Part shown: one piece after another, positions 5,964-6,155 of the stretch | How the letters are laid out: each line of letters begins with the position of its first letter | Numbering within the stretch: the stretch's first letter is position 1 | NCBI GenBank assembly: GCA_027311485.1 | Contig: DAICYU010000261.1 | Coordinates: forward strand, 1 to 6,155 | Length of the DNA: 6,155 nt | Origin: Acetobacteraceae bacterium | GTDB taxonomy: Bacteria; Pseudomonadota; Alphaproteobacteria; Acetobacterales; Acetobacteraceae | Reading direction: 5' to 3' | Program-made: the position numbers and the translations under genes | Notes under the pieces: model-generated | The model's database searches: none | What the model was told of the DNA's origin: nothing | Seen by the model: the letters and a program-made list of their open reading frames with translations, nothing else

Positions 5964-6155
5964 ATGACGCAACACCAGGCATTGCCGGAAGAACCGTTTG
6001 GCCAGACACCGGACGGCAGAACCGCGTGGGCGTTCACGCTGGCCAACGACAGGCTGCGTGTGCGGATCACCGATTACGGCGGCCGCATGGTCAGCATCGA
6101 GGCACCCGATCGCCACGGCACGATTGGCCACGTGCTGCTCGGGTTCGACGACGCC
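5964..6155 (+). CDS. galM: Aldose 1-epimerase (galactose mutarotase), N-terminal part, cut by window end
   Basis: The first 64 codons are visible and stay open to the window edge. The protein would interconvert the alpha and beta anomers of galactose or other aldoses. The N-terminal signature of the family is present: PFGQTPDGR (11-19), FTLAND (24-29), VRITDYGGRMVSI (33-45), APDRHG (47-52) and VLLGFDD (57-63). The catalytic His and Glu lie further on and are not in the window, so activity cannot be judged. There is no signal peptide, which suggests a cytoplasmic enzyme. It begins 30 bases after the binding-protein stop, with no terminator seen, so read-through from upstream is possible, but its sugar-metabolism role is unrelated to the oxidase. 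The exact substrate is not predictable; galM is the family name rather than a proven orthologue. Confidence 0.88.
   Translation, partial: MTQHQALPEEPFGQTPDGRTAWAFTLANDRLRVRITDYGGRMVSIEAPDRHGTIGHVLLGFDDA

Noticed and set aside
5121..6131. Minus-strand frame spanning the binding-protein and mutarotase genes
   Set aside because: It crosses two genes with clear family motifs on the other strand and shows no recognisable domain of its own.

Overview
The window is a compact, GC-rich stretch with every gene on the + strand and almost no intergenic space. It holds most of a caa3-type (cytochrome c-fused) heme-copper terminal oxidase operon. High GC, the gene order (subunit II with fused cytochrome c, then I, III, IV, then CtaG) and the protein sequences suggest an aerobic member of the Pseudomonadota, perhaps an alphaproteobacterium. 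The order recalls the coxMNOP alternative oxidase operon of Bradyrhizobium. The taxonomic guess is weak.

Layout: (1) 2-220, the last 72 codons of a small cox-linked protein of unknown function, ending inside the next start codon (TGATG). (2) 220-1176, subunit II with a CuA domain and a C-terminal CXXCH cytochrome c domain. (3) 1173-2822, subunit I with all heme and copper ligands and the helix VI YSHPVV motif of A2-type oxidases, not the Glu-containing motif of A1 enzymes. (4) 2826-3476, subunit III, GTG start. (5) 3481-3759, small three-helix subunit IV. (6) 3756-4688, CtaG-type copper/assembly membrane protein. (7) 4710-5933, a secreted type I periplasmic binding protein of the branched-chain amino acid/amide class, with no transporter genes beside it. 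(8) 5964 to the window end, the first 64 codons of an aldose 1-epimerase (galactose mutarotase).

Genes 1-6 are joined by overlaps or gaps of 3-4 bases and should be translated together from one mRNA. In the predicted complex, electrons enter the subunit II cytochrome c domain, pass to CuA, then to the low-spin heme and the heme-CuB centre of subunit I, where O2 is reduced to water with proton pumping. Subunits III and IV are accessory, and CtaG likely serves copper-centre assembly. The binding protein lies only 21 bases beyond ctaG with no visible terminator between, so it may share the transcript, but its link to respiration is unexplained. The mutarotase starts a different functional theme.

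The oxidase is a known type. The least explained parts are the truncated upstream small protein and the orphan binding protein, whose pocket-region motifs differ from those usual in its family. I saw no RNA genes, mobile elements, CRISPR arrays or frameshifts.
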